Positions 1 to 9,093 of a DNA stretch of 64,000 bases are shown piece by piece. Source of the stretch: SXXZ01 sp041177965 (lineage in GTDB: Bacteria; Verrucomicrobiota; Verrucomicrobiia; Limisphaerales; UBA9464); assembly GCA_041177965.1 (NCBI GenBank), contig JBEGWF010000080.1, positions 1 to 64,000 of the forward strand, given 5' to 3'. Numbering within the stretch: position 1 is the stretch's first letter; each line of letters opens with the position of its first letter. The translations under genes were made by a program, and so were the position numbers. The notes beneath the pieces are model-generated. The model was not told where the DNA came from and made no database searches. It saw only the letters and a program-made list of their open reading frames with translations.

Positions 1-17
1 GGCCGCTGACCGGCCGA

Positions 18-950
18 TCACTTCATCGGCACACCGGGTTCCTGGCGACCGTTGGTGGTCAGGATCTGGAAATGGTGCACCCCGGCCGCCAGCGGATGGT
101 CGCTGGTCCAGACGATCTTGCGGTCCCGATTCAGCTCCACCATGGAGATCCCCTGATTGGCCGCATGACTGCCCACCACCGTGTTGCCGTTGGCCAGGCG
201 CTGGGAGCCGCAGGGATCCTTGAAGAGCCCCCCGACATCGTCGTTGGTCGCCTTCCAGACGACCTGACCCGCCGGATTGAACTCGGCCACCTTGTTGCCA
301 TGGGTCAGCGACACCAGCGTGTTGCCGTTGTCCAGACGGATGGCGGTGAAGGGCCAGTTCTCGGCGGGCCGTCCCCCGAATTCGGCCAGGTCGGTCCGCA
401 AGGTGGCCACCACCTTGCCGTCCGGGGTGTACTCCTTGACGGCGAAGGCGAGCAGATGGGGCACGAGGTAGTTGCCGTTCTTCAATTGCCGGGCCATGCG
501 GGTCTGCATGTGGGCATTGTCGGTCTCGGGCTGGAGCGGCGTCTCGTGGACGATCGTGCCGCGGCCATCGACCTCCAGCAGGCGCGGGCGCTTGCCCAAT
601 TCCGTGACCAGCGTGTTGCCGTTGTAGAGGCGCTGGACGGTGCCGATCTCGGCATTGTCCGGATTGCGGGTGTACGAGAAGACCACCTGCTTGGCCGGAG
701 TGACCTCCTCCACCCGGTCCGACCACGCCAAGAGGGCGTTGCCGTTGGGGAGCACGAACCCGTCCCGGGTGCCTCCGCGGTACTCCCATCGGGCCGCCCC
801 GTCCTCTCCGATGATGGCCGTCTTGGCCCCCATCACCAGATACGAGTGCCGGATCGACGGGGCGGCCTTGTCCTCGGCCAATCCGGTGGTGACGCAAAGG
901 ACCAGGATCCCGGCGACGCGGGAACAAGCGAGGGAGGTGTTGGCATTCAT
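18..950 (-). CDS. secreted beta-propeller protein with NGNT repeats
   Basis: A 310-residue exported protein of unknown function. The first 26 or so residues form a signal peptide (hydrophobic AGILVLCVTTGLA, then AED). The body holds at least five copies of a blade signature of the form L-x-N-G-N-[TAY]-L/V (LPNGNAL, LYNGNTL, LKNGNYL, LDNGNTL, LANGNTV), each followed by a strand ending in E-x-x-P-x-G-x-V-V. This pattern is known from PQQ-like and arylsulfotransferase-like propellers; no catalytic site could be placed. The reading frame stays open far upstream, but the ATG at 948-950 is chosen because it directly precedes the signal peptide. It is divergent from the cytochrome gene at 1095, with about 145 bases between the two starts. 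Confidence 0.8.
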   Translation of the reverse strand: MNANTSLACSRVAGILVLCVTTGLAEDKAAPSIRHSYLVMGAKTAIIGEDGAARWEYRGGTRDGFVLPNGNALLAWSDRVEEVTPAKQVVFSYTRNPDNAEIGTVQRLYNGNTLVTELGKRPRLLEVDGRGTIVHETPLQPETDNAHMQTRMARQLKNGNYLVPHLLAFAVKEYTPDGKVVATLRTDLAEFGGRPAENWPFTAIRLDNGNTLVSLTHGNKVAEFNPAGQVVWKATNDDVGGLFKDPCGSQRLANGNTVVGSHAANQGISMVELNRDRKIVWTSDHPLAAGVHHFQILTTNGRQEPGVPMK

Positions 951-1094
951 GGGAAGCAGGATGAGGATCGGAATTCGGTGCCCGGTTCCCAAGGCAAAAA
1001 TGGGGCGATGCTCCGGAGTCCATCGCCGGGTTCCGAGAGAGAAAGACCTCCCCGCCCCACCTCTTCGCCCGTATCCTCGCGCCGATTCTCCCGG

Positions 1095-4000
1095 ATGAAA
1101 CCGTCCACCCTCATCGCCCTGACCGCCCTTCTCGGAGCCACGGTCCTGGGGCAAAGCCCATCCACCGATCCCGCGGCCGGTCTCGAATACTTCGAGCAAC
1201 GGATCCGCCCGGTGCTGGTGGAGCATTGCCACGAGTGCCACAGCGCCTCGGCCAAGAAGGTCCAGGGTGGCCTCCGGATGGACTCGCGGGCCGACCTCAT
1301 CGCCGGCGGTGACTCGGGCCCGGCCCTCGTTCCCGGGAAGCCCGAGGAGAGCCTGCTGATCCGGGCCGTGGACCACACCGAGCGGGACCTGGCCATGCCG
1401 TCCAAGCGTCCGCAACTCCCGACCCAGGTCCGTCGGGACCTCGCTCGGTGGGTGTCGGCGGGCGCACCGTGGCCGGCGGGCCAGACCTCGGACAACCCGA
1501 CGAACGAACGCTTCGACCTTGAAGGGCGGCGCAAGGCCCGGGCGTGGCTCTGGGAGCCGCCCCGGCGGCAGGAGATCCCCAGGATCCGCCGGACCCAATG
1601 GGCCCAGGACCCCATCGATCACTTCATCCTCCAGCCCCTCGAAGAGCGTTGGCTTCGGCCGGCCGAACCCGTCGGCGACGCCGCCTGGTTGCGTCGGGCC
1701 AGCTTCGCGGTGACCGGACTCCCGCCCCGTCCCGAGGATGCGTTGAAGCAGGATCCGGAGGCCGGCACCGAAATGCGCGAACAAGCCGTGGACCGACTCC
1801 TGGCCTCGCCCCATTTCGGTGAGCGATGGGCACGGCACTGGATGGACCTGATGCGCTATGCCGAATCGCGCGGTCACGAGTCCGACTTCGCCATCGCCAA
1901 CGCCTGGCAGTATCGCGACTACCTGGTGCGCGCCTTCAATCAGGACGTGCCCTACGATCGGTTCCTGCAGGAACACCTCGCGGGCGACCTGCTCGCTCCA
2001 CCGCGGCTCCGCCCGGGCACCGAGTCCAACGAATCGGTCCTGGGAACCGGTTGGGCCTTCCTGGGCGAAGAGGTGCATTCGCCGGTCGACATCCGCCAGG
2101 ACGAATGCGACCGGATCGACAACAAGATCGACGTCTTCACCAAGTCGTTCCTCGGACTCACCGTGGCCTGCGCCCGATGCCACGACCACAAGTTCGACCC
2201 CATCCGCAGCCAGGACTATTACGCGTTGTCCGGGTTCATCCTGAGCTCCGGCTACCGGCAGGTGCGCTTCGAGTCGATGGAGAACAACCGGCGGATGGCC
2301 CGGCAACTGGCCGAAATCCGCGACGCCCAGATGCCCGCTTTGACCCGTCGGGCCGGTGTCGTCCTGCGGCCCGCCGCCCAGAGCTTGGCGAAAACCCTGC
2401 TGGCCGCCTTGGCCGAACCGGCGCAGACCAACGCCCCCGGGGTGTCATCCTGGGCCCGCGAATTGCGATCGGCCGCGACCAACACCCAGCACCTCCTGCA
2501 TCCGCTGGTCCGACCCGAGGCCCGGACCACTCCCACCGAACCCGAGGGGGCCGCGCGCCCGGCGATGCGGATCATCGCCGACTTCACCCGGTCGGGTGCC
2601 CAGCCCTGGAAGGCCGACGGCGAGGCCTTCGGTTCCGGCCCCTTGGCCGCCGGATCCGTGGTGCCCGGCGGCACCGAAGCCCAACCCATCGCCCGCATTC
2701 TGGATCACGGTGCGGCGCGCCGGGATGGCTTCTGGAACCGCCTGGAAAACACCCCCGGCAATGAGAGCGATTCCGGACGCATCGGATCGGCGGCCCGCGC
2801 GGGCCGGATGCTCCGAACCCCGACGGTCACCCTGAAGTCGGGCCGCCTCCACTACCTCATCCGGGGCCGCACCAAGGTCTTCGCCGCCGTCGATTCCCAC
2901 CTGATGGTCGAAGGACCGCTCCACGGAGCGCTCAATCAGACCTTCGACACGGGCGATTCCCTGGAGCCCCGATGGGTGTCCCACGGCCTCGAGGCTTACG
3001 CGGGCCACCGCACCCACATCGAGTTCGCACCCGATGGCGACCGGGAGTTGGAGATCCTCCAGGTGGTGGAGTCCGAGACGGTGCCCGTCTGGACCCCCAT
3101 CACCTTGGTGCCGGGTGCCGGGCGCGACACCCCGGTCCGGGAACTGGTCGAGGCGCTCCAGAGACGGGCTCTCGAAACCTGCGATTGGCTGGAGGGGCGC
3201 ACCACCAACACCCCGGCCCCGGCGACCCTCCGATGGGCCGACTGGTGGGTCCGCCACCCCGAGCTTTCGGGGCTGGGCTCCGACGCCGAGTACCGCAAGC
3301 TAGGCCGGACGCTCATCCGGGGTCAGGACGACGTGGCGAGCCGGGTGCTCTGGCGATCCCGCACGGCGGTGGCCTGGATGGACGGAACGGGGGTCGATGA
3401 GCACGTCCTCGTGAGGGGCAAACCCTTCAAGCCGGGCCCCCTCGCCCCGCGCGCTCTTCCGGCGGCCTTCAGCGGTTCCAAGCCCATCCAACCCACCGAT
3501 GCGAGCGGCCGCCTCGAGCTGGCGCGGCAACTGACCGATCCGACCAATCCGCTGGTCGCCCGGGTCTGGGTCAACCGGGTGTGGCACCACCTCTTCGGCC
3601 GCGGACTGGTGCCCACGGTCGACAACTTCGGAGCCTTGGGCGAACGCCCCACCCATCCCGAATTGCTCGACCATCTGGCCTGGCAGTTCGTGCACGTCGA
3701 CGGCTGGTCCACCAAGCGGCTCATCCGGCGACTGCTCCTCACCCGGACCTTCGCCATGGGCAGTCGTGACGCCGACACCCGGGCCTCGGAACTCGATCCG
3801 GCCAACCAGTGGTGGCATCGGATGCCGGTGAGGCGCCTGGAGGCGGAGGCCATCCACGACGCACTGCTCGTGGTCTCGGGCCGATTCAATGCCGCCATGG
3901 CCGGTCCACCGGTGCCGGTCCACCTCACCGAGTTCGTGATCGGACGCGGCCGTCCCGACCGGAGCGGCCCCCTCGACGGTGACGGCCGGCGCAGCCTCTA

Positions 4001-4394
4001 CACGGCGGTCCGGCGCAATTTCCTGCCGACCACCCTCCAGGCCTTCGACTACCCCACCCCGTTCAGCACGGTCGGTCGGCGGAATGTCACGAATGTGCCG
4101 GCCCAATCCCTGGCGCTGATGAATGATCCATTCCTGCACCAGCAGGCCGAAGTGTGGGCCCGACGTCTCCTGGCCGAGACGCCTCAGGCCGACCTCCCGA
4201 CCCGCCTCCGCGCGTTGTTCATGGAGGCCTATCATCGCCCTCCGACACCGACCGAACTGGAGTCCTGCCGGACCGCGTTCACGGAGTTCCGGGTCTTCCA
4301 TGCGACACAATCCCCGGATCTGGCGAACCGTGGAGCGTGGACCGACCTCTGCCACGCGCTGCTCAACGCCAACGAGTTCATCTACCTCCCCTGA
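1095..4394 (+). CDS. DUF1549/DUF1553 cytochrome c-domain protein (PSD1 family)
   Basis: A 1099-residue exported protein of the large PVC-specific family with a 'planctomycete cytochrome c' domain. Residues 1-20 are a signal peptide (start ATG at 1095; the open frame extends upstream without coding sense). CHECH at 45-49 is a haem c site of the PSCyt1 domain. A DUF1549 region follows (ERWARHWMDLMRYAESRGHE, then a second haem-type motif CARCH). The C-terminal third is DUF1553 (NPLVARVWVNRVWHHLFGRG, NFGALGERPTHPELLDHLA). The family is almost always paired with DUF1501 proteins, as here (next gene 2 bases downstream). The substrate is not established; periplasmic redox or polysaccharide degradation roles are conjecture. 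Confidence 0.9.
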   Translation: MKPSTLIALTALLGATVLGQSPSTDPAAGLEYFEQRIRPVLVEHCHECHSASAKKVQGGLRMDSRADLIAGGDSGPALVPGKPEESLLIRAVDHTERDLAMPSKRPQLPTQVRRDLARWVSAGAPWPAGQTSDNPTNERFDLEGRRKARAWLWEPPRRQEIPRIRRTQWAQDPIDHFILQPLEERWLRPAEPVGDAAWLRRASFAVTGLPPRPEDALKQDPEAGTEMREQAVDRLLASPHFGERWARHWMDLMRYAESRGHESDFAIANAWQYRDYLVRAFNQDVPYDRFLQEHLAGDLLAPPRLRPGTESNESVLGTGWAFLGEEVHSPVDIRQDECDRIDNKIDVFTKSFLGLTVACARCHDHKFDPIRSQDYYALSGFILSSGYRQVRFESMENNRRMARQLAEIRDAQMPALTRRAGVVLRPAAQSLAKTLLAALAEPAQTNAPGVSSWARELRSAATNTQHLLHPLVRPEARTTPTEPEGAARPAMRIIADFTRSGAQPWKADGEAFGSGPLAAGSVVPGGTEAQPIARILDHGAARRDGFWNRLENTPGNESDSGRIGSAARAGRMLRTPTVTLKSGRLHYLIRGRTKVFAAVDSHLMVEGPLHGALNQTFDTGDSLEPRWVSHGLEAYAGHRTHIEFAPDGDRELEILQVVESETVPVWTPITLVPGAGRDTPVRELVEALQRRALETCDWLEGRTTNTPAPATLRWADWWVRHPELSGLGSDAEYRKLGRTLIRGQDDVASRVLWRSRTAVAWMDGTGVDEHVLVRGKPFKPGPLAPRALPAAFSGSKPIQPTDASGRLELARQLTDPTNPLVARVWVNRVWHHLFGRGLVPTVDNFGALGERPTHPELLDHLAWQFVHVDGWSTKRLIRRLLLTRTFAMGSRDADTRASELDPANQWWHRMPVRRLEAEAIHDALLVVSGRFNAAMAGPPVPVHLTEFVIGRGRPDRSGPLDGDGRRSLYTAVRRNFLPTTLQAFDYPTPFSTVGRRNVTNVPAQSLALMNDPFLHQQAEVWARRLLAETPQADLPTRLRALFMEAYHRPPTPTELESCRTAFTEFRVFHATQSPDLANRGAWTDLCHALLNANEFIYLP

Positions 4395-4396
4395 CC

Positions 4397-5857
4397 ATGC
4401 CCCTCTCTTCTCGCCCAGAAGGTCACCGTGGCGCCCCCATGAGTCGGCGTGAACTCCTGCGCCTCGCCTCCAACGGATTCGGAACCCTGGCCTTGGGCGC
4501 CCTGATGTCCCGACCCGGGCTCTCGAGTCTGTCGGCCGCCGCGGGCGCTTCGGTGGCGGGCCCGCCGCCCACCCCTCATTTTCCGGCCAAGGCCCGCAGC
4601 GTGATCTTCCTCTTCATGGAGGGAGCGGTCTCCCAGGTGGACAGCTTCGACCACAAACCGCTGCTGGAGAAGTACCACGGCCAGGATGCCCACAAGGCCC
4701 TGGGGCGGATCGAGAAGACGCAGTTCGACAGCATCGGCAAGATCCTCAAGTCGCCATGGACCTTCCGCCAACATGGGCAGAGCGGTCTCTGGATCAGCGA
4801 TCTGTTCCCGCACATCGCCCGCCAGGCCGATGATCTGTGCGTCCTCCGCTCGATGACCTCGACCTTCCCGGAGCACACCAGCGCCAACTACTTCCTGCAC
4901 AGCGGCATTGGGCTGCAGGGCCGCCCCAGCATGGGCGCCTGGGTGAACTACGGGTTGGGTTCGTTCAACGAGAACCTGCCGGGCTACGTGGTGCTCAACG
5001 GCGGGCAGATCCCCTCCGGCGGCCTGGACAATTTCGGCAGCGGATTCCTGCCGGCCACCCACCAGGGATCGCTCCTCCAGGCTCACGGCACCCCGCTGGC
5101 CAATGTGGTGCCCGCGGAAAAACAGGCACAACTGCAGCAGACCAAGCAACGCCTGGTCCGCCAGCTCAACGAACAGGCGTTGGAACAGTCCGGGCCGGTC
5201 GACGCCCTCGAATCGGCGATCCGCAATTACGAACTGGCCGCCCGGATGCAGGTGACCATCCCCGAGTTGATGGACATCTCCGACGAAACCGCCGCCACCC
5301 GGGCGCTGTACGGCCTCGATGCTCCCTACGAACACACCCGCACCTACGCGCGGGAATGCATCCTGGCCCGGCGCATGGTCGAGCGAGGGGTGCGCTTCAT
5401 CGAACTCACCATCCCGATGGTCGACGGCTACAGCCGTTGGGACGCCCACGGCGGACTGGTGAAGAACCATGGCGACAACGCCCGGGCCGTGGACCAGCCC
5501 ATCGCCGGGTTGCTCATCGACCTCAAGCAGCGCGGATTGCTCGACCAGACCCTGATCGTCTGGGCGGGCGAGTTCGGCCGGACCCCGTTCGCCCAGGGCA
5601 GCGACGGACGCGACCACAACGAACACGGGTTCTCCGTCTGGCTGGCCGGCGGCGGTGTCCGCGGAGGCATGGCCTATGGCCAGACCGACGACTGGGGTTA
5701 CAAATCGGTCGTGGATCGGCTCGAAATGCACGACCTGCATGCGACGATCCTCCACCAGTTGGGCATCCACCACGAACGGCTGACCTACCGCTTCGGCGGG
5801 CGCGACATCCGGCTCACCGACGTGAAGGGCGAGGTGATCCGGGAAATCCTCGCGTGA
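4397..5857 (+). CDS. DUF1501 protein with Tat signal
   Basis: A 486-residue DUF1501 protein, distantly related to sulfatases/alkaline phosphatases. The N-terminus carries a twin-arginine signal (MSRRELLRLASNGFGTLALG), so it is probably exported folded, possibly with metal. The C-terminal core shows the family signature WAGEFGRTPFAQ and GRDHNEHGFSVWLAGGGVRG, whose Asp/His residues probably bind metal. Two in-frame ATGs are possible: 4397, 2 bases after the previous stop, and 4439, directly at the Tat motif. The first is used, but 4439 is nearly as likely. It pairs with the DUF1549/1553 gene upstream in the usual PVC order, so the two products probably act together in the periplasm. Confidence 0.9.
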   Translation: MPLSSRPEGHRGAPMSRRELLRLASNGFGTLALGALMSRPGLSSLSAAAGASVAGPPPTPHFPAKARSVIFLFMEGAVSQVDSFDHKPLLEKYHGQDAHKALGRIEKTQFDSIGKILKSPWTFRQHGQSGLWISDLFPHIARQADDLCVLRSMTSTFPEHTSANYFLHSGIGLQGRPSMGAWVNYGLGSFNENLPGYVVLNGGQIPSGGLDNFGSGFLPATHQGSLLQAHGTPLANVVPAEKQAQLQQTKQRLVRQLNEQALEQSGPVDALESAIRNYELAARMQVTIPELMDISDETAATRALYGLDAPYEHTRTYARECILARRMVERGVRFIELTIPMVDGYSRWDAHGGLVKNHGDNARAVDQPIAGLLIDLKQRGLLDQTLIVWAGEFGRTPFAQGSDGRDHNEHGFSVWLAGGGVRGGMAYGQTDDWGYKSVVDRLEMHDLHATILHQLGIHHERLTYRFGGRDIRLTDVKGEVIREILA

Positions 5858-5918
5858 CCCGATCGACCGATTCGGTCTTCAATCCCTCCACTCCACCTCC
5901 CCAGACTCGGACCCGATC

Positions 5919-7202
5919 ATGAACACCCAGAATCCGCTGACACGCCGGAGCTTCCTCCGCAACTCCATCGCCGCGATGGCCACCGTGGCCATCGTTCCCC
6001 GCCATGTGCTCGGCGGTGCGGGCCATACACCGCCCAGCGAGATCCTCACCCGCGCGGTCATCGGCACCGGTGGCATGGGCATGGGGCATGTCAATTCCAT
6101 CAACACCACCTGCAAACTGCTGGCCGTGTGCGATGTCGACTCCAACCACCTCGCGCAGGCGTTGAAGGCAGGTGGTCCCGATTGCAAGGGCTACAAGGAT
6201 TTCCGCGAGGTGCTCGAGCGGAAGGACATCGACATCGTCCATGTGCCCACCCCGCCGCACTGGCATGCCATCATCTCCATCGCCGCGGCCAAGGCGGGCA
6301 AGGACATCTGGTGCGAGAAGCCCATGACCCGGACCATCGCCGAAGGTCGCGCCGTGGTGGCCGCCGTGAAGAAGCACAAGCGCATCTTCCGCCTGAACAC
6401 GTGGTTCCGGTTCCAGGACAACTTCTACGGCATGGGGGTGCCGGTGAAGGACATCCGCAAGGCCGTGATGCACGGTCTCCTGGGCGACGGTCCGCTCAAG
6501 GTCACCCTCAACGCCTCGACCGGCTTCGACTGGAAGTTCTATTGGATCGGCCGCACCGACCTGAAGCCGCAGCCCGTGCCGTCCGAGCTCGACTACGACT
6601 TCTGGCTCGGCCCCGCCCCTTACAAACCCTACCACCCGCACCGCGTCCACGGCACCTTCCGGGGCTACTGGGACTACGATGGAGGCGGTCTGGGCGACAT
6701 GGGCCAGCACTACCTCGACCCGGTGCAGTACATCCTGGGCAAGGACAACGAGAGCCCGGTCGAGATCGAGTCCGACGCCCCGGTGCAGGATGCCGATGCG
6801 GTCGGCACCTTCCGCACCATCCGGATGAAGTACAAGGACGGCACCGAGATCATCCTCGACGGCGACAACAAGGACAAGCAGGCCGCCTTCATCACCGGTT
6901 CGAAGGCATCGATCTTCAAGGGCATGAAGACCGACATCCCGAACTTCGCCGAGACCCTCAAGGGTCTGAAGGATCCGGAGCCCATGGTCACCGACTTCGT
7001 GAAGGCCGTGAAGACCCGCTCCAAGTTCGCCCTGAACGAGGTCAACGGGCATCGTTCCTGCACCTTGGTGAACCTCGCGAAGATCGCGATGCAGACCGGC
7101 CGGGTGCTGCGCTACGACTCCAAGAAGGAGACCTTCATCGGCGACAAGGCGGCCAACGCCTACCTCGACCAACCGATGCGCGGGAACTGGAAGCTCAGCT
7201 GA
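5919..7202 (+). CDS. Tat-exported Gfo/Idh/MocA family oxidoreductase
   Basis: A 427-residue NAD(P)-dependent sugar/inositol dehydrogenase-type enzyme. Residues 8-35 are a Tat signal (LTRRSFLRNSIAAMATVAIV), followed by a Rossmann fold with GTGGMGMGH and the family motif EKPMTRTIAEG (catalytic Lys-Pro context). The length fits the exported PVC subgroup. It lies 61 bases after the DUF1501 gene on the same strand and probably belongs to that transcription unit. The substrate cannot be read from the sequence. Exported members may keep a tightly bound cofactor, as in glucose-fructose oxidoreductase; that is an inference here. Confidence 0.9.
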   Translation: MNTQNPLTRRSFLRNSIAAMATVAIVPRHVLGGAGHTPPSEILTRAVIGTGGMGMGHVNSINTTCKLLAVCDVDSNHLAQALKAGGPDCKGYKDFREVLERKDIDIVHVPTPPHWHAIISIAAAKAGKDIWCEKPMTRTIAEGRAVVAAVKKHKRIFRLNTWFRFQDNFYGMGVPVKDIRKAVMHGLLGDGPLKVTLNASTGFDWKFYWIGRTDLKPQPVPSELDYDFWLGPAPYKPYHPHRVHGTFRGYWDYDGGGLGDMGQHYLDPVQYILGKDNESPVEIESDAPVQDADAVGTFRTIRMKYKDGTEIILDGDNKDKQAAFITGSKASIFKGMKTDIPNFAETLKGLKDPEPMVTDFVKAVKTRSKFALNEVNGHRSCTLVNLAKIAMQTGRVLRYDSKKETFIGDKAANAYLDQPMRGNWKLS

Positions 7203-7237
7203 GGCGCGGCTCCACGGAGCGCGGTATCGGGGCATCG

Positions 7238-7266
7238 GCCGTCCCCACCTCGCGGTCGGGGACGGC
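7238..7266. terminator. inverted repeat between convergent genes
   Basis: Perfect 9-base arms GCCGTCCCC (7238-7246) and GGGGACGGC (7258-7266) with an 11-base loop lie between two genes whose stop codons face each other (7202 and 7401). There is no T-run on either side, so this is a plausible but unproven bidirectional stop. Nothing else was seen in the roughly 200-base gap. Confidence 0.4.
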
Positions 7267-7400
7267 ACCCCGTGCGGTCGGTTGCAGGGCGACCTCCACG
7301 TCCCCGCCCTTCTCCCGTGTTCTCCGACCAACACGGGGCATCGGGCGGCACCGATCGGACGATTTTGCGGGTCTCCATCCCTGACCACCTGCCAGCCGAT

Positions 7401-8141
7401 TCACCGGTCGATCCGGATGTCGAGGGCCATCAACACGAACGGCGCGATGTTGAAGGTGACATGGGCGGCGACCGGGGCCAGAAGGTTGCCGGAGTGCCGG
7501 TACAACAGGGCCAGCAGATAGCCGAAACAGGTCAACGGCACGAAGACGCTGCGGTTGGCATGGATGACCCCGAAGGCCAGCGCCGTGCCCCAGAGCGCCA
7601 GGCGGGGCCGGCCCAGGTCCTTGATGAAGGGATAGCCGACGCCGCGGAACAGCATCTCTTCGACCCAGGGGGTCACCAGACCGGCCGTGAGGAAGATCGC
7701 CGCGCGGCCCCATGCATCGGCATCGACCAGGATCCGGACGGCCTGCTGCGGAGGCAACTCCACCCCCAGGGTCTTGAGCCACGTGCCGATGGCCCACTGG
7801 AGCCCATAGGCCGCCGGAAGGAAGGCCAACCCGGCCAGCACTCCCATGCCCACCGGGCGGGCGACCCCGCCCTCCGCGAGACCGAAACCCTCGCGCCAGC
7901 CTCGGCCGTGGCTCCTCAGGAACGCGACCATCGATCCCACCACGGCGACGTGGAGACACACCTGCCCGAGGACCAGGGCCTTCCACGCCCCGGAGGCCGC
8001 CCCCACGATCCCTCGCGGCTGGATCGCCAAGGATTGCAGGAAACCCGCGGCCACGAATCCGATGAGCACCCGAAGCATCAGTCGGACCACCTCCTCGGGC
8101 CTCCAGTCCCGGCGCTCGATCATGGGATCACCCTGATGCAT
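7401..8141 (-). CDS. CPBP family intramembrane metalloprotease
   Basis: A 246-residue multi-pass membrane protein of the CPBP (Abi/Rce1-like) family. Both active-site motifs are present: EEMLFRG near residue 165 (Glu-Glu and Arg) and FGVIHAN about 30 residues later (metal-binding His), followed by HVTFN near the C-terminus. About seven hydrophobic segments can be counted. The substrate is unknown; bacterial members have been linked to bacteriocin immunity, protein sorting or prenyl-protein processing. The start is uncertain: ATG at 8141 is used, but ATG at 8123 has a better-placed AGGG-type ribosome site. It lies 39 bases after the LolD-like ATPase and may be co-transcribed. Confidence 0.88.
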   Translation of the reverse strand: MHQGDPMIERRDWRPEEVVRLMLRVLIGFVAAGFLQSLAIQPRGIVGAASGAWKALVLGQVCLHVAVVGSMVAFLRSHGRGWREGFGLAEGGVARPVGMGVLAGLAFLPAAYGLQWAIGTWLKTLGVELPPQQAVRILVDADAWGRAAIFLTAGLVTPWVEEMLFRGVGYPFIKDLGRPRLALWGTALAFGVIHANRSVFVPLTCFGYLLALLYRHSGNLLAPVAAHVTFNIAPFVLMALDIRIDR

Positions 8142-8180
8142 CCACCACCGCTTGGCGATGTCGAATCGCTCTTGGCAGCC

Positions 8181-8858
8181 TCACACCAACCGCCCGTCCT
8201 CCATCGTGAGGATGCGGTCCACGCGCCCGGCCAGATCTTCGGAATGGGTGACGATCACCAGGGTGGTCCGCTGCTCTCGGTTCAGTTCGAGGAGCAGGCC
8301 AGCGACCTCCGCTGCCGAAGCACGGTCGAGGGCGCCCGTGGGTTCGTCGGCCAGGATGAGACGGGGGCGATTGATCAGGGCGCGGACGACGGCCACCCGC
8401 TGTCGTTCGCCGCCGGACAGGCGGCCCGGAAGTTGCCCTCCGCGCTCCTCCAGTCCTACCCGCTTCAGCAGGCCCAACGCCCGTTCCAGCGACTCGGGTT
8501 CGATCCGCCGGGCATGGGCGAGCACCGGCACCAGGACGTTCTCCAGAACGCTGAGGTGCGGCAGCAGGTGATGGGATTGGAAGACGAAACCGATGTTCTG
8601 GTTGCGGAATCGCGCCAATTCGTCGCCTGCCATCATGGAAAGGTTCCGACCATCGATCACCAGGGTGCCCTGATCGGGCGTGTCGAGGGTTCCCAGGAGA
8701 TTCAGCAGGGTGCTCTTGCCCGACCCGCTCGGCCCCACGATCGCGACGCTTTCGCCGGGGGCCACCGTGAGATCGATCCCATCGAGGACGCGGACCTTGT
8801 GATCCCCGGCCCGGAACGATTTGAAGACCCCCCGAACCTCCACCAAGCCTTGGCTCAT
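8181..8858 (-). CDS. LolD-like ABC transporter ATP-binding protein
   Basis: A 225-residue ATPase with Walker A (GPSGSGKST), Q-loop (FVFQSHHLL), signature LSGGERQRVA, Walker B (LILADEPTGALD) and switch His (IVTHSEDLA). The sequence and length match the MacB/LolD (lipoprotein release) branch of ABC ATPases. Such ATPases work with FtsX-like permeases (LolC/E or MacB), but none lies next to this gene, which stands between a CPBP protease and nrdR. It may serve a permease elsewhere, so the symbol lolD is not assigned. Confidence 0.9.
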   Translation of the reverse strand: MSQGLVEVRGVFKSFRAGDHKVRVLDGIDLTVAPGESVAIVGPSGSGKSTLLNLLGTLDTPDQGTLVIDGRNLSMMAGDELARFRNQNIGFVFQSHHLLPHLSVLENVLVPVLAHARRIEPESLERALGLLKRVGLEERGGQLPGRLSGGERQRVAVVRALINRPRLILADEPTGALDRASAAEVAGLLLELNREQRTTLVIVTHSEDLAGRVDRILTMEDGRLV

Positions 8859-9026
8859 GGGGACAGGCTACCGGACGTCCGCCGATTGTCAGGCATCAGG
8901 TTGTATTTCACGTCCCCGATCACAGGGTCCCCCTTTCCGGCGCCATGTCCGGGCAGGATTCCCGATGGCTCCACGACCCCGAGGCCCCGGCGGGATCGTT
9001 TTCGTCCGCAAACAACCGTAAACGGG

Positions 9027-9055
9027 TTGACGACACAACCGATGGTGGCTTACCT
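9027..9055 (+). promoter_or_regulatory. possible sigma-70-type promoter for nrdR
   Basis: TTGACG (9027-9032), a 17-base spacer and TTACCT (9050-9055). The -35 element is good (5/6) and the -10 weak. It lies 39 bases upstream of the nrdR ATG. No convincing NrdR box (the family's own operator) was recognised in the 235-base gap between lolD and nrdR, which otherwise holds nothing identifiable. Confidence 0.3.
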
Positions 9056-9093
9056 CATGGCAGGCCACAGCCGATTGATTGCCACCCCAGAAT

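Noticed and set aside
18..2306. A very long minus-strand frame continuing through the cytochrome gene
   Set aside because: Only the part below 950 has a signal peptide and repeats; the remainder is an antisense shadow of a well-defined gene in GC-rich DNA.
9079..9093. TTG start for nrdR 15 bases upstream
   Set aside because: The ATG at 9094 gives the invariant MRCPKC start of the family.
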